From the NCBI GenBank assembly GCA_964386975.1, contig CAYLUS010000001.1, forward strand, positions 1 through 64,000: a DNA stretch of 64,000 bases, written 5' to 3'. Below the pieces are notes generated by a model that was not told where the DNA came from, searched no databases, and was given only the letters and a program-made list of their open reading frames with translations. The translations under genes were made by a program, and so were the position numbers. Below, piece after piece: positions 26,453-34,586 of the stretch (positions within the stretch are counted from its first letter, which is position 1; every line of letters begins with the position of its first letter). This stretch comes from UBA6136 sp964386975. Lineage in GTDB: Bacteria > Pseudomonadota > Gammaproteobacteria > Methylococcales > Methylococcaceae.

Positions 26453-28369
26453 TTAATGGTCAACAGCGCGCATCACAGACTCATCTTGGAGCCTCTGAAG
26501 CAGGTCGGCCAAACTAAATAATCCCAGATCCTCTCCCTTTTGCGTACGCAGGGACAGGGTCCGGGACTCCATTTCTTTGTCGCCGACAATAATCAGGTAG
26601 GGCACACGCTGCATCGAATGCTCGCGAATTTTAAAGCCGATCTTCTCATTTCTCAAGTCAGACTCAGCCCTGAAGCCTGCGCCAGCCAGCGTAGAGACGA
26701 TTTCCCTCGCCCATTCAGACTGCGCATCTGTAATGTTCATCACAACCAGCTGGACCGGCGCAAGCCAGAGCGGAAAGTATCCCGCGTAGTGCTCGACCAG
26801 AATGCCAATGAATCGCTCCATCGACCCAAGGATCGCGCGGTGCAACATCACTGGGGTCCGTCGACCGCCATCCTCAGCGACGTAAACGGCACCCAGACGC
26901 TCGGGCATCGAGAAGTCAACCTGGATGGTGCCGCACTGCCAGACGCGATCGAGACAATCAGACAGCGAGAACTCAATCTTCGGCCCGTAGAAGGCCCCCT
27001 CGCCAGGCTGGAGCTGCCACTCGAGACCCTTGGAGTTCAGGGCCTGCTCAAGGGCTGCCTCGGCTTTATCCCAGACAGCATCCGAACCGACGCGATTCGC
27101 CGGGCGGGTCGACAGCTTGACCCTTACCTGCGTGAAGCCGAAATCGGCATAGACGCGGTGCAGCAAATCAATAAATTCAGACACCTCAGCCTGAATCTGA
27201 TCTTCCGTGCAAAAAATATGGGCATCATCCTGCGTGAAACCCCTGACACGCATGAGACCATGCAGGACACCCGAAAGCTCATTGCGGTGACAGGCGCCAA
27301 ACTCAGCCAGACGCAACGGCAAGTCACGATAACTTTTAAGCCCTTGGTTATACACCTGAATATGGCAGGGACAGTTCATCGGCTTGATGGCGTAGTCCCG
27401 CTGCTCCGAGGCCGTCGTAAACATGTCGGCCTGAAATTTGTCCCAGTGGCCCGACTTTTCCCAGAGCGTCCGCGCAACCACCAAGGGGGTGCGGATTTCA
27501 TCATAGCCATTTGCGCGGAAAACGCCGCGCATGTACTGCTCAACGATCTGCCAGAGCATCCATCCCTTGGGATGCCAGAAAACCATGCCCGGCGCTTCTT
27601 CCTGCATGTGAAAGAGATCGAGCGCCTTGCCGATTTTTCGGTGATCGCGTCGCTCAGCCTCCTCAAGCCGGGCCAGATAGGTCTTGAGATCCTTCTTGTC
27701 GCACCATGCGGTACCGTAGATGCGCTGCAACATCTCGTTACGGGAATCACCCCGCCAGTAGGCCCCAGCGATCTTCATGAGCTTGAAGGCTTTAAGGCGC
27801 CCCGTTTCCGGCACGTGTGGCCCCCGACACAGATCGGTAAACTCACCCTGACTGTAGAGGGAGATGGCCTGATCCTTGGGAATATCCCGAATGATCTCTG
27901 CTTTGTAGCGCTCGCCAATCGACTCGAAGTAGGCGGCGGCCTCGTCTCGCGGCAGAACTTTACGCTCCACCACCAGGCCGCTGGCCGAGAGCTCCTCCAT
28001 TTTGCTTTCGATCGCCGCAAGATCCTCGGGCGTAAAGGGACGCTCGTAGGAGAAGTCGTAATAAAACCCGTTATCGATTACCGGCCCGATCGTCACCTGA
28101 GCCGAGGGAAACAGAATCTTCACGGCTTGCGCCAAAAGATGAGCCGTGGAATGCCGGACGACCTCTAAACCCTCCGGGTCCCGTGAAGTAATGATGGCGA
28201 CCTGCGCGTCGTGATCGATCTGGTGAGAAAGATCAACCAGAACACCGTCCACGCGGCCAGCCAGTGCCGCCTTAGCGAGACCTGCACCGATGGATTCAGC
28301 CACCCCCATAAGGGTAACCGGCCGATCATATTCTCGGCTTGAACCATCCGGCAGCGTTATTACGGGCAT
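26453..28369 (-). CDS. thrS: Threonyl-tRNA synthetase
   Basis: ThrRS charges tRNA-Thr and edits mischarged Ser-tRNA. The 638-aa protein starts with a TGS domain (MPVITLPDGSSREYD), then the editing/SAD domain with HSTAHLLAQAVK. The class II core has MNCPCHIQVY (zinc Cys), VRGFTQDDAHIFC and motif 3 HRAILGSMERFIGILVEH, followed by the anticodon-binding domain. Length is near E. coli (642). It leads the thrS-infC-rpmI-rplT operon. The terminator just upstream belongs to the tRNA-Val gene. Confidence 0.98.
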   Translation of the reverse strand: MPVITLPDGSSREYDRPVTLMGVAESIGAGLAKAALAGRVDGVLVDLSHQIDHDAQVAIITSRDPEGLEVVRHSTAHLLAQAVKILFPSAQVTIGPVIDNGFYYDFSYERPFTPEDLAAIESKMEELSASGLVVERKVLPRDEAAAYFESIGERYKAEIIRDIPKDQAISLYSQGEFTDLCRGPHVPETGRLKAFKLMKIAGAYWRGDSRNEMLQRIYGTAWCDKKDLKTYLARLEEAERRDHRKIGKALDLFHMQEEAPGMVFWHPKGWMLWQIVEQYMRGVFRANGYDEIRTPLVVARTLWEKSGHWDKFQADMFTTASEQRDYAIKPMNCPCHIQVYNQGLKSYRDLPLRLAEFGACHRNELSGVLHGLMRVRGFTQDDAHIFCTEDQIQAEVSEFIDLLHRVYADFGFTQVRVKLSTRPANRVGSDAVWDKAEAALEQALNSKGLEWQLQPGEGAFYGPKIEFSLSDCLDRVWQCGTIQVDFSMPERLGAVYVAEDGGRRTPVMLHRAILGSMERFIGILVEHYAGYFPLWLAPVQLVVMNITDAQSEWAREIVSTLAGAGFRAESDLRNEKIGFKIREHSMQRVPYLIIVGDKEMESRTLSLRTQKGEDLGLFSLADLLQRLQDESVMRAVDH

Positions 28370-28387
28370 CTAAAAAACCTCACGGAC

Positions 28388-28417
28388 AAAAAAAGCACCG
28401 CACTGCGATGCTTTTTT
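28388..28417 (-). terminator. Intrinsic terminator after tRNA-Val
   Basis: The stem AGCATCGC/GCGGTGCT (8 positions, one wobble) with a 3-nt loop is flanked by A and T runs, so on the minus strand it ends in seven T. It starts 4 nt after the tRNA CCA end and lies upstream of thrS, so it probably ends the tRNA transcript. Confidence 0.8.
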
Positions 28418-28421
28418 AATT

Positions 28422-28498
28422 TGGTAGGCGCGATTGGACTCGAACCAACGACCCCCACCATGTCAAGGTGGTGCTCTAACCAACTGAGCTACGCGCCT
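28422..28498 (-). tRNA. tRNA-Val (anticodon GAC)
   Basis: The 77-nt minus-strand sequence folds as a full cloverleaf: acceptor AGGCGCG/CGCGCCT, D-arm GCTCAGTTGGTTAGAGC, anticodon stem CCACC/GGTGG with loop TTGACAT, and T-arm with TTCGAGT. CCA is encoded. Anticodon GAC reads GUC/GUU valine codons. Confidence 0.97.
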
Positions 28499-28513
28499 AT
28501 AATCTAGCCGGTA

Positions 28514-28541
28514 ATTATAGTGGCTTATTCGAATCTGTCAA
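28514..28541 (-). promoter_or_regulatory. Consensus sigma70-type promoter of tRNA-Val
   Basis: On the minus strand TTGACA (28536-28541) and TATAAT (28514-28519) are separated by 16 bp. Both hexamers are perfect consensus, and the -10 ends about 15 nt before the tRNA. This fits a strong stable-RNA promoter. Confidence 0.88.
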
Positions 28542-28592
28542 AGAAGATTTTCTTAGCCTCGAAATGACGTAGGGGGCCCCCGACTTGACGCC

Positions 28593-28626
28593 GAAGACCC
28601 CCTCTTCAGGACCTGATTACAGGTCC
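28593..28626 (-). terminator. Paired hairpins after groEL, probable terminator without U tract
   Basis: Two adjacent hairpins follow the groEL stop: GGACCTG/CAGGTCC (28609-28626, 4-nt loop) and GAAGA/TCTTC around five G (28593-28607). GGGGGCCCCC follows. There is no T run, so function as a terminator is inferred from position between groEL and the tRNA promoter. Confidence 0.5.
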
Positions 28627-28649
28627 GCCGGGAAATAGATGAGCAGACG

Positions 28650-30287
28650 CTACATCATGCCGTCCATGCCGCCCATTCCGCCCATGCCACCAGGCATCGG
28701 CGCTTCAGGCTTCGGCTCTTCAGCAACCATGGCTTCAGTCGTAATCATCAGCCCTGCCACCGATGCCGCATTTTGAAGCGCACTACGGGTGACCTTAGCA
28801 GGATCCAGAATACCGAACTTCACCATATCGCCATATTCACCGGTTGCGGCGTTGTAGCCAAAGTTACCCGAACCTTCTGCCACCTTGTTGAGAACAACCG
28901 AGGCTTCCTCACCTGCATTGGCGACGATCTGGCGCAGCGGCTCCTCCATGGCGCGGCGGGCAATACTAATGCCCACATCTTGGTCATGGTTTGCACCCTT
29001 GAGATCCTTGAGCTTCTGCAGGGCCCGAATCAGAGCCACACCACCGCCGGGCACAATTCCTTCTTCAACTGCCGCACGGGTCGCATGCAACGCATCTTCA
29101 ACGCGCGCCTTCTTTTCCTTCATCTCGACCTCGGTCGCTGCACCGACCTTGATTACAGCAACACCACCTGCAAGCTTAGCCAGGCGCTCCTGGAGCTTTT
29201 CGCGGTCGTAGTCTGAAGAGGTTTCCTCAACCTGCTTGCGGATCTGGGCAATACGGCCCTGGATCTTGTCGGAGCTACCTGCACCATCGATCAGGGTGGT
29301 CTCTTCCTTGCTCACATGAACGCGCTTGGCCGTACCCAAGTCCTCGATCGTAGCCTTCTCAAGCGACAGGCCCACTTCTTCAGCTATCACCGTGCCGCCC
29401 GTCAGAATGGCGATATCCTCGAGCATCGCTTTACGACGATCCCCAAACCCAGGGGCCTTGACCGCCGCAACCTTCAGGATGCCACGGATATTGTTGACAA
29501 CCAGCGTTGCGAGCGCTTCGCCCTCGACATCTTCGGCAATAATCAGCAAGGGGCGACCCGCCTTGGCAACGCCCTCGAGCACGGGCAGAAGGTCGCGAAT
29601 ATTACTGACCTTCTTCTCATAGATGAGAATCAGCGGATTTTCGAGGTCAACCGTCATGTTCTGCTGATTGTTGACAAAATAGGGCGACAGGTAACCACGA
29701 TCAAACTGCATGCCTTCGACCACATCCAGCGTATTCTCGAGTCCTGAGCCATCCTCAACGGTGATGACACCTTCCTTACCGACCTTGTCCATGGCGTCGG
29801 CGATGATCTTGCCAATTGCTTCATCAGAATTGGCAGAAATGGATCCCACCTGAGCAATCGCATTGCTATCCGCACAAGGCACGGAAAGATCGCGAATCGC
29901 CTCAACGGCTGATGCCGTTGCCTTGTCAATCCCACGCTTGAGGTCCATCGGGTTCAGGCCAGCTGCGACGGACTTCAGACCTTCGACCAAAATGGACTGA
30001 GCAAGAACGGTAGCGGTCGTCGTTCCATCACCTGCGATATCCGAGGTCTTGGAAGCAACTTCCTTCACCAGCTGCGCACCCATATTCTCGAACTTGTCCG
30101 CAAGTTCGATCTCCTTGGCGACCGAAACGCCATCCTTAGTGACCGTGGGAGCTCCAAAGCTCTTGTCCAAAACCACATTGCGGCCTTTGGGACCCAACGT
30201 AACCTTGACGGCTTGCGCCAGAACATTGACGCCGCGAACCATCCGGCTGCGCGCGTCATCACCAAACCTTACATCTTTAGCTGCCAT
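28650..30287 (-). CDS. groL: Chaperonin GroEL
   Basis: This 545-aa 60-kDa chaperonin folds proteins in an ATP-driven double ring with GroES. It begins AAKDVRFGDDARSRMVRGV and has the ATP-binding VTLGPKGRNVVLDKSFG and GDGTTTATVLAQ. The family signature AAVEEGIVPGGGVALIRA is present, and the protein ends in the GGM repeat tail GGMGGMGGMDGMM. A GAGGA ribosome site lies upstream. It is 46 nt after groES under the CIRCE promoter. Confidence 0.99.
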   Translation of the reverse strand: MAAKDVRFGDDARSRMVRGVNVLAQAVKVTLGPKGRNVVLDKSFGAPTVTKDGVSVAKEIELADKFENMGAQLVKEVASKTSDIAGDGTTTATVLAQSILVEGLKSVAAGLNPMDLKRGIDKATASAVEAIRDLSVPCADSNAIAQVGSISANSDEAIGKIIADAMDKVGKEGVITVEDGSGLENTLDVVEGMQFDRGYLSPYFVNNQQNMTVDLENPLILIYEKKVSNIRDLLPVLEGVAKAGRPLLIIAEDVEGEALATLVVNNIRGILKVAAVKAPGFGDRRKAMLEDIAILTGGTVIAEEVGLSLEKATIEDLGTAKRVHVSKEETTLIDGAGSSDKIQGRIAQIRKQVEETSSDYDREKLQERLAKLAGGVAVIKVGAATEVEMKEKKARVEDALHATRAAVEEGIVPGGGVALIRALQKLKDLKGANHDQDVGISIARRAMEEPLRQIVANAGEEASVVLNKVAEGSGNFGYNAATGEYGDMVKFGILDPAKVTRSALQNAASVAGLMITTEAMVAEEPKPEAPMPGGMGGMGGMDGMM

Positions 30288-30333
30288 TGATACTTTTCCT
30301 CAATATTGAATCGGCTGGAATTCAAGAAGGCAC

Positions 30334-30624
30334 TTAGCCTTCCAAAACTGCGATGATGTCATCCTCACGCATGACCACAATTTCCTGGCCATCCACCTTC
30401 ACTTCGGTCCCGGCATACTTGCCAAAAAGAACCTTGTCACCCGCCTTCACAGAAAGAGCGCGAACCTGGCCATTGTCGAGCGACTTACCTGGGCCCGCCG
30501 CAACCACTTCACCCCGAACCGGCTTCTCAGCAGCCGAATCAGGAATCACAATGCCGCCCGGCGAGGTGCGCTCCTCTTCCAGACGCTTCACGATCACGCG
30601 ATCATTTAGCGGTCGAATTTTCAT
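30334..30624 (-). CDS. groS: Co-chaperonin GroES
   Basis: The 96-aa GroES caps the GroEL ring. MKIRPLNDRVIVKRLEEE is the standard N-terminus, and the mobile loop region contains TSPGGIVIPDSA. I use the ATG at 30624, with GGAG 6 nt upstream, rather than the in-frame codon 12 nt earlier, because it matches the family start. It is first in groES-groEL and is preceded by a CIRCE element. Confidence 0.98.
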   Translation of the reverse strand: MKIRPLNDRVIVKRLEEERTSPGGIVIPDSAAEKPVRGEVVAAGPGKSLDNGQVRALSVKAGDKVLFGKYAGTEVKVDGQEIVVMREDDIIAVLEG

Positions 30625-30710
30625 CAAGTACTCCATTCACGTTGATTAAATAGATTGGGGATACCCGCTTGAGGGTTTTATCGTGCGATAAGGCACCAAC
30701 GGGGTTGATG

Positions 30711-30737
30711 TTAGCACTCGTCCAATGCGAGTGCTAA
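30711..30737. promoter_or_regulatory. CIRCE operator (HrcA binding site)
   Basis: TTAGCACTC and GAGTGCTAA are separated by exactly 9 bp, a perfect match to the CIRCE consensus bound by the heat-shock repressor HrcA. It lies 87 nt upstream of the groES ATG and partly overlaps the -10 region of the predicted promoter, so HrcA would block initiation. hrcA itself is not in the window. Confidence 0.96.
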
Positions 30738-30764
30738 TAATAATCGAGGCGCCCGATGTGTCAA
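30737..30764 (-). promoter_or_regulatory. Sigma70-type promoter of groES-groEL
   Basis: On the minus strand TTGACA (30759-30764) and TATTAT (30737-30742) are spaced 16 bp. The -10 abuts the CIRCE inverted repeat. No clear sigma32-type heat-shock promoter was recognised by eye, which suggests regulation mainly by HrcA. Confidence 0.8.
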
Positions 30765-30846
30765 TAGACCGTGAAGGTCACCCGGAAGTGAATTGGGGGC
30801 GATGGCTCTGGAATTCAAGTCCCCGGGCGCATTGAGCGGAGGGAGC

Positions 30847-31410
30847 TCACTCCTTGCCCGGGTGTTTCTCCAGCTTCCGCTGCAGCGTTCGTCGATGCAT
30901 ACCAAGGGCTCTGGCGGCGGCTGAAATGTTGCCGCCATGATCGACAAGAATTTTTTGCAGGTGCTCCCACTCCAGCTGACGCACTGAAAGGGGCTTTTCC
31001 TTGATCTCAACGGATTCATCCCCCTGCTCCCGGTGAAGGGCTGTGATGATATCGTCCACATCAGCGGGCTTGGCCAGATAGTGCACTGCACCCAACTTTA
31101 TCGCCTCGACTGCGGTGGTGATACTCGCGAATCCGGTCAGCATCACAATCCGCGTATTTGCATCGATCTCGTGCAAGCGTTTTACAAGAACCAGTCCTGA
31201 TTCGGCTCCAATCCTTAGATCAATTACCGCATATTCAGGATCAACGGATTCAGCCAGACGCACACCAGCTTCAACGTCATTGGCCACATGAACCTCAAAC
31301 CCCCGACGGGCCAGCGCCTGACTTAACACCAATGAGAAGGTGTGGTCGTCATCCACGAGCAACAGTGTCGGCTTTTGCAGCTCACTCTTGATATCGCAGT
31401 TCCCTTCCAT
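30847..31410 (-). CDS. regA: Redox response regulator, RegA/PrrA/ActR family
   Basis: This 187-aa response regulator has a receiver domain (acidic DDD at 20-22, phospho-acceptor Asp64 in AVIDLRIG, Thr in MLTGFAS, Lys in LAKPADVDD). The C-terminal Fis-type helix-turn-helix contains HGGNISAAARALGMHRRTLQ. That helix is almost invariant in RegA/PrrA/ActR regulators, which control respiratory and energy genes according to redox state. It starts 3 nt after the kinase gene stop. The oxidase operon about 3 kb away is a natural target, but this is inference. Confidence 0.93.
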   Translation of the reverse strand: MEGNCDIKSELQKPTLLLVDDDHTFSLVLSQALARRGFEVHVANDVEAGVRLAESVDPEYAVIDLRIGAESGLVLVKRLHEIDANTRIVMLTGFASITTAVEAIKLGAVHYLAKPADVDDIITALHREQGDESVEIKEKPLSVRQLEWEHLQKILVDHGGNISAAARALGMHRRTLQRKLEKHPGKE

Positions 31411-31413
31411 TCG

Positions 31414-32760
31414 CTAACCCTGGTTCCAGCCCCCAACAACCGGCAAAACAATACGCGTTAAGGTTCCTGTTGCATCCTTTCGAGGCGTCATCTCAATTTC
31501 ACCCCCCAATCGATTAATGGTCGCAAAGGCCAGAAAAAGCCCGACACCCAAACCTTGATCCTTGGTAGTGATGGGGTTCTTTCCAATCTGACTGGATACC
31601 TCCGGGGAGATACCAGGGCCGCTATCGAGAATCTGAAGCGTGACGCTCCGATAGTCCCAGTTGACAATGAAATTGACCCCTCGCGCGGAGACTTCCGAGG
31701 CATTATTAAGAATATTGATCAAGGCTTGGGTCAGGGTCTGCTCCGCCAGAAACCCGGGCGCTGGCTTGGGGCCCGTGGCTCGATAGTCCAGCTTGGCATC
31801 GGGTAGTTGGGCTTTCCAGCTCTCGACGACATTGTCCAGATAACCGGTCAAGGAGGTGACATGACCACTTTCGGCCCGGATCTCGCCCGCCGTCGCGGAC
31901 ATCACCGACAATGCCGACTTGCAGCGCGCCACTTGATCGCGAAGGATCTTCATTTTAATTTCAAGTTCGGCATCCGGCGTCCTCGCACAATCCTCCAGTA
32001 CCTCACCGATCAAGATCGCCATTGTCCCTAAAGGTGTTCCGATTTCATGCGCAGCACCTGCCGCCAGTGTGCCAAGCGATACGAGCCGCTCATTCCTGAG
32101 ACTCTGCTCACGTGCCTCAGCAAGGCTCCGCTCCCTGGCTCTCAGGGTTTTGGCCATCTCCACCACAAAATAGGCGACCGTCACCGCACTGAAGACAAAA
32201 CCAAACCACATGCCAAACACGTGAAGATCCAAATCATGCTTGGGCATCATGTTGTGCATGAGTTGGGCATGCGTTCCCTGCAGAACCACCGGCTGGATGT
32301 CTGGCAAGGGCTGGTAATAGGTCATCAGCAGGGTGTAACAGCCCGAGGTGAAAATCACCATGTACCAGGTGTATTCCTGCGTCAGGACAGTCGCTGCAAT
32401 GATGAGTGGCAGCAGAAAGAACCAGGCGATGGGATTGGTGGCTCCCCCGGTAAAGTAAAGAATGGCGGTGATCGCCAATACGTCGCAGGAAAGCTGAATA
32501 AAAAGCTCATCCTCTGAAATCGGCTCCGCGGAACCCAGGCGCAACCAGGTCCACCAGTTAAACAGAGAGAGCAAGGTCAGGATCCCCCAGAGCGGCACTT
32601 CACGCAAGGGAATATCGAGCCCGTTCAGGCTGATAAAGATGATGAAGCCCTCACCGAAAATCATCAGATTGCGGAGCACGAAAAGCCAACGCAAATTCTG
32701 ACGGGCGTCTTTTGCAAGACTGATGGGGGTTGGAATACTCGACAGAGGTTCAGGAGTCAT
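31414..32760 (-). CDS. regB: Redox sensor histidine kinase, RegB/PrrB family
   Basis: This membrane histidine kinase has 448 aa from the ATG at 32760; the open frame extends further upstream without family resemblance. It has about six N-terminal membrane segments, an H-box AAGAAHEIGTPLG with His near 238, and ATP-binding boxes ILNNASEVSA, LDSGPGIS and GLGVGLFLAFATI. The loop GGATNPI (about 105-111) corresponds to the quinone-binding GGxxNPF motif of RegB but ends in Ile. A cysteine in QVARCKSAL (about 280) lies where RegB has its redox-active cysteine. It pairs with regA downstream. Confidence 0.9.
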   Translation of the reverse strand: MTPEPLSSIPTPISLAKDARQNLRWLFVLRNLMIFGEGFIIFISLNGLDIPLREVPLWGILTLLSLFNWWTWLRLGSAEPISEDELFIQLSCDVLAITAILYFTGGATNPIAWFFLLPLIIAATVLTQEYTWYMVIFTSGCYTLLMTYYQPLPDIQPVVLQGTHAQLMHNMMPKHDLDLHVFGMWFGFVFSAVTVAYFVVEMAKTLRARERSLAEAREQSLRNERLVSLGTLAAGAAHEIGTPLGTMAILIGEVLEDCARTPDAELEIKMKILRDQVARCKSALSVMSATAGEIRAESGHVTSLTGYLDNVVESWKAQLPDAKLDYRATGPKPAPGFLAEQTLTQALINILNNASEVSARGVNFIVNWDYRSVTLQILDSGPGISPEVSSQIGKNPITTKDQGLGVGLFLAFATINRLGGEIEMTPRKDATGTLTRIVLPVVGGWNQG

Positions 32761-32877
32761 GGATGTGAAATCGATCTGGAACCTTGGGGATGCGGCCGGT
32801 TTTCTGTGGACCCAGCTGGCTCGCCTGCAGTGAGGGCCCGCAAAGGCGGCCATCGGTTCCTCTTATTTTAAGCCCAC

Positions 32878-32901
32878 AAAAAAAACCCTGCCTTGGCAGA
32901 A
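32878..32901 (-). terminator. Intrinsic terminator after msrA
   Basis: On the minus strand TTCTGC-CAAG-GCAGGG (4 Watson-Crick plus 2 wobble pairs) is followed by eight T. It is a short but plausible intrinsic terminator 49 nt after the msrA stop and upstream of regB. Confidence 0.6.
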
Positions 32902-32949
32902 GCAATTTGAGGAGGAGAAATCGACACTTCGCGCCTAAACGTCTGTCGC

Positions 32950-33585
32950 TCAGTCGCAATCGACACCGAGACCCTTGAGCCCGCAATAGCCCGAAGGATT
33001 ATGAAAGAGGTACTGTTGATGATAATCCTCAGCATAAAAAAAGCGACCCAGCGGCTTAATTTCAGTGGTGATATCGCTCTTGATGCCTAAAGATTCGATT
33101 GCCCTCTGGTAGCGCTCCTTGCTGCTCTCGACCCGAGGCGTCTGAACCTCACTGGAAAAATAGATGGCTGACCGGTACTGTGTGCCTCGGTCATTGCCTT
33201 GGCGCATCCCTTGGGTTGGGTCATGGGACTCCCAGAAAACGCGAAGCAGATGGTCGAGCACTTCAGGTCGTGCCTCATAGGCGACCAAGACAACTTCTGC
33301 ATGGCCGGTAAGACCCGAGCAGACCTCCTCATAGGTCGGGTTCGGAGTGATGCCTCCTGCATAACCCGTGGCCGTTACATAAACACCAGCCTGTGACCAG
33401 AGACGTCGTTCGGCTCCCCAGAAACATCCCATGCCAAAACAGACGGTATGGACACTCTCTGGAAACGGTGGAAGCATGGGAACGCCCAGTACCGCGTGCT
33501 GACCCCCGCGAAAGATGGGATCGGTTCGACCAGGAAGGGCATCCTCGGGATTAACAAGTACGTCTTTGCTCCGCATTAAAAACAT
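32950..33585 (-). CDS. msrA: Peptide methionine sulfoxide reductase MsrA
   Basis: MsrA reduces the S-epimer of methionine sulfoxide in proteins. The 211-aa protein has the catalytic GMGCFWGAER (Cys54), the GYAGG turn, the GHAEVV strand and DRGTQYRSAIYF. The resolving cysteine region YCGLKGLGVDCD closes the protein. Length and an N-terminal extension of about 45 residues match the E. coli type. AGGAGG 7 nt before the ATG at 33585 fixes the start. It is divergent from hslO, another oxidative-stress gene. Confidence 0.97.
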   Translation of the reverse strand: MFLMRSKDVLVNPEDALPGRTDPIFRGGQHAVLGVPMLPPFPESVHTVCFGMGCFWGAERRLWSQAGVYVTATGYAGGITPNPTYEEVCSGLTGHAEVVLVAYEARPEVLDHLLRVFWESHDPTQGMRQGNDRGTQYRSAIYFSSEVQTPRVESSKERYQRAIESLGIKSDITTEIKPLGRFFYAEDYHQQYLFHNPSGYCGLKGLGVDCD

Positions 33586-33643
33586 CAGGCTGCCTCCTAT
33601 TTACCCATTGCTTCAGACCTGAATCGGAACGGATAATTCAAAG

Positions 33644-34537
33644 ATGACTCAGCCCCCCAACCCGCTTGCGGCATATTACGATCGCTTTCAACGGTTTCAA
33701 TTCGACGGCCTTGGTATTCGTGGCGAGATCGTCCAACTGCGCAACGCCTTCAAGACCATTCAGGGCCACGCTCCCTATCCCAGCTGGGCGATTCCATCTC
33801 TGGGCGAGGCCCTCTCCGCCGCTGTCCTGCTCTCTGGCACTATCAAGTTTGAAGGGGCGCTCATTCTCCAGGTACAAGGCAACGGCGCAATTCCGGCACT
33901 GGTAGCACAATGCACTCATCAGCGAACAATCCGCGGCCTCCTTCGTTATAACGACCCGCCCGAGTCGCTGCATTTTGCATCCCTCTTCGGGGAGGCCCGC
34001 ATGGTCCTGACTATCCAGCGAAATGACTATGAGCCTTATCAGGGGATTGTTGGACTGGAAGGAAATTCACTTGCTGAGGCCATAGAGTCGTATTTCCAGC
34101 AATCTGAGCAGTTACCCACCCGCCTATGGCTTTTTTCCGATCAGGACCGCGCGGGCGGGCTTTTCCTTCAGACCCTACCCGGCGTCAATGACCGATCAGA
34201 ATCTTGGAACCGAATCAATCAGCTGGCGCAGACCGTCACGCAAAAAGAGCTCCTGGAACTCTCCATGGAAGAGATGCTTTATCGCTTGTTCAACGAAGAG
34301 CGGGTCCTGCTGCAAGAGCCTGAGCCGGTTTACTTTCGCTGCTCATGCAGCCGGCGACGGATATCAGAGGTGCTTGAGGGCCTGGGAAGAGAGGAACTGG
34401 AGTCGATCCTAGTAGAACAGGGCGAGGTCAGCGTCACTTGCGAATTTTGTAATCGCAATTACGCCTTTGACAGCGTCGACATTGAGTCATTGTTGTCAGG
34501 ACGGCCGGCGTCTCCGACGCATACAAGGAAACAGTAG
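33644..34537 (+). CDS. hslO: Redox-regulated chaperone Hsp33
   Basis: Hsp33 becomes an active holdase when oxidants release zinc from its cysteines. The 297-aa protein has the N-terminal substrate-binding domain (residues about 1-180), a linker, and the C-terminal redox switch with Cys233, Cys235 (CSC) and Cys266, Cys269 (CEFC), the normal CxC/CxxC set. Length is typical. It is the only plus-strand gene between 17 kb and 44 kb, and its 58-bp upstream region is shared with msrA. Confidence 0.97.
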   Translation: MTQPPNPLAAYYDRFQRFQFDGLGIRGEIVQLRNAFKTIQGHAPYPSWAIPSLGEALSAAVLLSGTIKFEGALILQVQGNGAIPALVAQCTHQRTIRGLLRYNDPPESLHFASLFGEARMVLTIQRNDYEPYQGIVGLEGNSLAEAIESYFQQSEQLPTRLWLFSDQDRAGGLFLQTLPGVNDRSESWNRINQLAQTVTQKELLELSMEEMLYRLFNEERVLLQEPEPVYFRCSCSRRRISEVLEGLGREELESILVEQGEVSVTCEFCNRNYAFDSVDIESLLSGRPASPTHTRKQ

Positions 34538-34572
34538 GATCCGGCCGCACTTGAAAGCGACCCGGATCCTAC
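34534..34572. terminator. Long inverted repeat between convergent hslO and ctaE
   Basis: A perfect 11-bp inverted repeat, GTAGGATCCGG/CCGGATCCTAC, with a 17-nt loop includes the hslO TAG stop in its left arm and ends 14 nt before the ctaE stop. It has no U tract on either strand. A bidirectional termination or mRNA 3'-end stabilising role is likely. Confidence 0.65.
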
Positions 34573-34586
34573 CGCAAGGCATTCTG

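Noticed and set aside
26540..28168. 542-codon open frame antisense to thrS
   Set aside because: It lies wholly opposite thrS, shows no protein motif and is explained by codon usage of the real gene. The same holds for long antisense frames opposite mfd (4343-5338), aguB/aguA (7229-8780) and cstA (9847-10437).
30625..30636. Upstream start giving GroES four more residues
   Set aside because: The earlier codon lacks a properly spaced ribosome site, and MKIRPLNDRV is the conserved GroES start.
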